A stretch of 64,000 bases of DNA from Psoroptes ovis (lineage: Eukaryota; Arthropoda; Arachnida; Sarcoptiformes; Psoroptidae). Under the pieces are notes generated by a model, which saw nothing but the letters and a program-made list of their open reading frames with translations, was not told where the DNA came from and did no database searches. The stretch's first letter is position 1, and the number at the start of each line of letters is the position of its first letter. Both the position numbers and the translations under genes were made by a program. This document shows positions 63,377-64,000 of this stretch, in pieces. The stretch spans positions 868,001 to 932,000 of the forward strand of contig PQWQ01000020.1 of the NCBI GenBank assembly GCA_002943765.1, written 5' to 3'.

Positions 63377-64000
63377 ATGGATGAAAGGAGTAAGAATGCT
63401 GCGAATAAACGAAACAGCTTTGGAAATGATTTTGAAGAACGTTTACATGAAGAGAATGGAACACAAAGTTTGTTTATTAAATAATTGATTTGATTGATTC
63501 AATTTAATTGGATTGTTTTTTTACAGTTATTGATGATATTTATATGCCACCACCACCATTACAGCCAAAGAATTTAGATGATCAAACTGGTGAACGTTTA
63601 ATAATTGACACGATTGGTATAACCAATTTCAAATCATTCGGTGGTCACACTGTTTTGGGTCCATTTTACAAAAGTTTTAATGCAATCGTTGGTCCAAATG
63701 GCAGTGGAAAGTCTAATGTCATTGACTCAATGTTGTTTGTGTTTGGTTATCGTGCACAAAAACTCCGGTGTACAAAAATATCTTCCATCATTCATCACAG
63801 TGAATTAATGCCCAACTGTGAATATGCCAGGGTCGATGTCAATTTCGCCATTATCAATGATCAAGTTTGTTTTATGAGATTTAAATAATTGAAATGTTAA
63901 TTTAATAATTATTGTTTTGATTAGGGAGATGATGAAATAAACATAATTAATGGTTCTCGATTCACCATCAGTCGAAGAGTAAACAAAGACAATAGTTCAT
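63377..64000 (+). CDS. SMC4: SMC4 condensin ATPase, N-terminal part (cut by window end)
   Basis: Exons 63377-63467, 63527-63864 and 63925 to the window edge are in phase (1, 0). Residues 53-67 (ERLIIDTIGITNFKS) and Walker A GPNGSGKS (86-93), followed by NVIDSMLFVFGYRAQKLR, are characteristic of SMC4: the VFGYRAQK stretch separates it from SMC1-3. GDDEINIINGSRFTISRRVN in exon 3 matches the next SMC4 strand. SMC4 pairs with SMC2 in condensin and compacts mitotic chromosomes. Only about 170 of roughly 1,300 residues are in the window. Confidence 0.95.

Noticed and set aside
1..64000. CRISPR array, bacterial operon or integrated virus
   Set aside because: No palindromic spaced repeats with unique spacers, and no viral structural, replication or integrase genes. 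All recognised genes are eukaryotic with spliceosomal introns.
1..64000. tRNA or rRNA genes
   Set aside because: No stretch with convincing cloverleaf boxes or conserved rRNA segments was noticed. A dedicated scan (tRNAscan-SE, Rfam) would be needed to exclude small ones.

Overview
The window looks like nuclear DNA of a small-genome arthropod, most likely an acariform (astigmatid) mite. It is very AT-rich. Housekeeping genes have tiny GT-AG introns, many of them 57-72 nt. Proteins carry Asn/His/Gln/Ser low-complexity runs, and the best recognisable homologues are animal genes. The species call is an inference from base composition, intron style and gene content; no marker gene settles it. Gene models were built by hand by matching open frames to splice sites and checking codon phase at each junction.

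Layout. 0.8-12.9 kb (+): one three-exon gene with 6.1 and 3.9 kb introns, encoding a candidate BH3-only (BIM/BMF-like) apoptosis protein. 12.9-18.1 kb: gene-poor DNA holding mariner-type MITEs (two of four copies; the other two lie in the preceding introns) and a 1.9 kb array of a 44-bp minisatellite. 18.2-26.0 kb: a SMYD-like TPR/MYND protein without a visible catalytic SET half, then a six-exon CABLES gene, both on minus. 26-36 kb is gene-dense: CCDC12, NDUFB4 (+), an endosomal Na+/H+ exchanger (-), FAU/eS30 (+), TFIIA-gamma (-), mitochondrial uS12 (+), V-ATPase subunit d (-) and an NPC2-like secreted lipid-binding protein (+). 35.9-50.5 kb: a K2P potassium channel, a small acidic ORF, a small heat-shock protein and an unrecognised RVxF-containing protein (all -), UBE2W (+), a Shab/Kv2 channel and eS21 (-), and VPS28 (+). 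52.2-55.8 kb (-): a TLX/C15 homeobox gene. 55.8-60.4 kb: mostly empty, with one orphan coding-like exon. 60.4-63.0 kb (-): a 14-finger C2H2 protein. From 63.4 kb (+): the 5' end of SMC4, cut by the window edge.

The genes do not form a pathway. Most are conserved housekeeping loci packed as divergent or convergent pairs; several head-to-head pairs share spacers of only 0.3-0.8 kb. The best candidates for something new are the BH3-like protein, the two-class minisatellite with its 220-bp higher-order repeat, and the recurring CTCF-like TAGATGGC motif in gene spacers.
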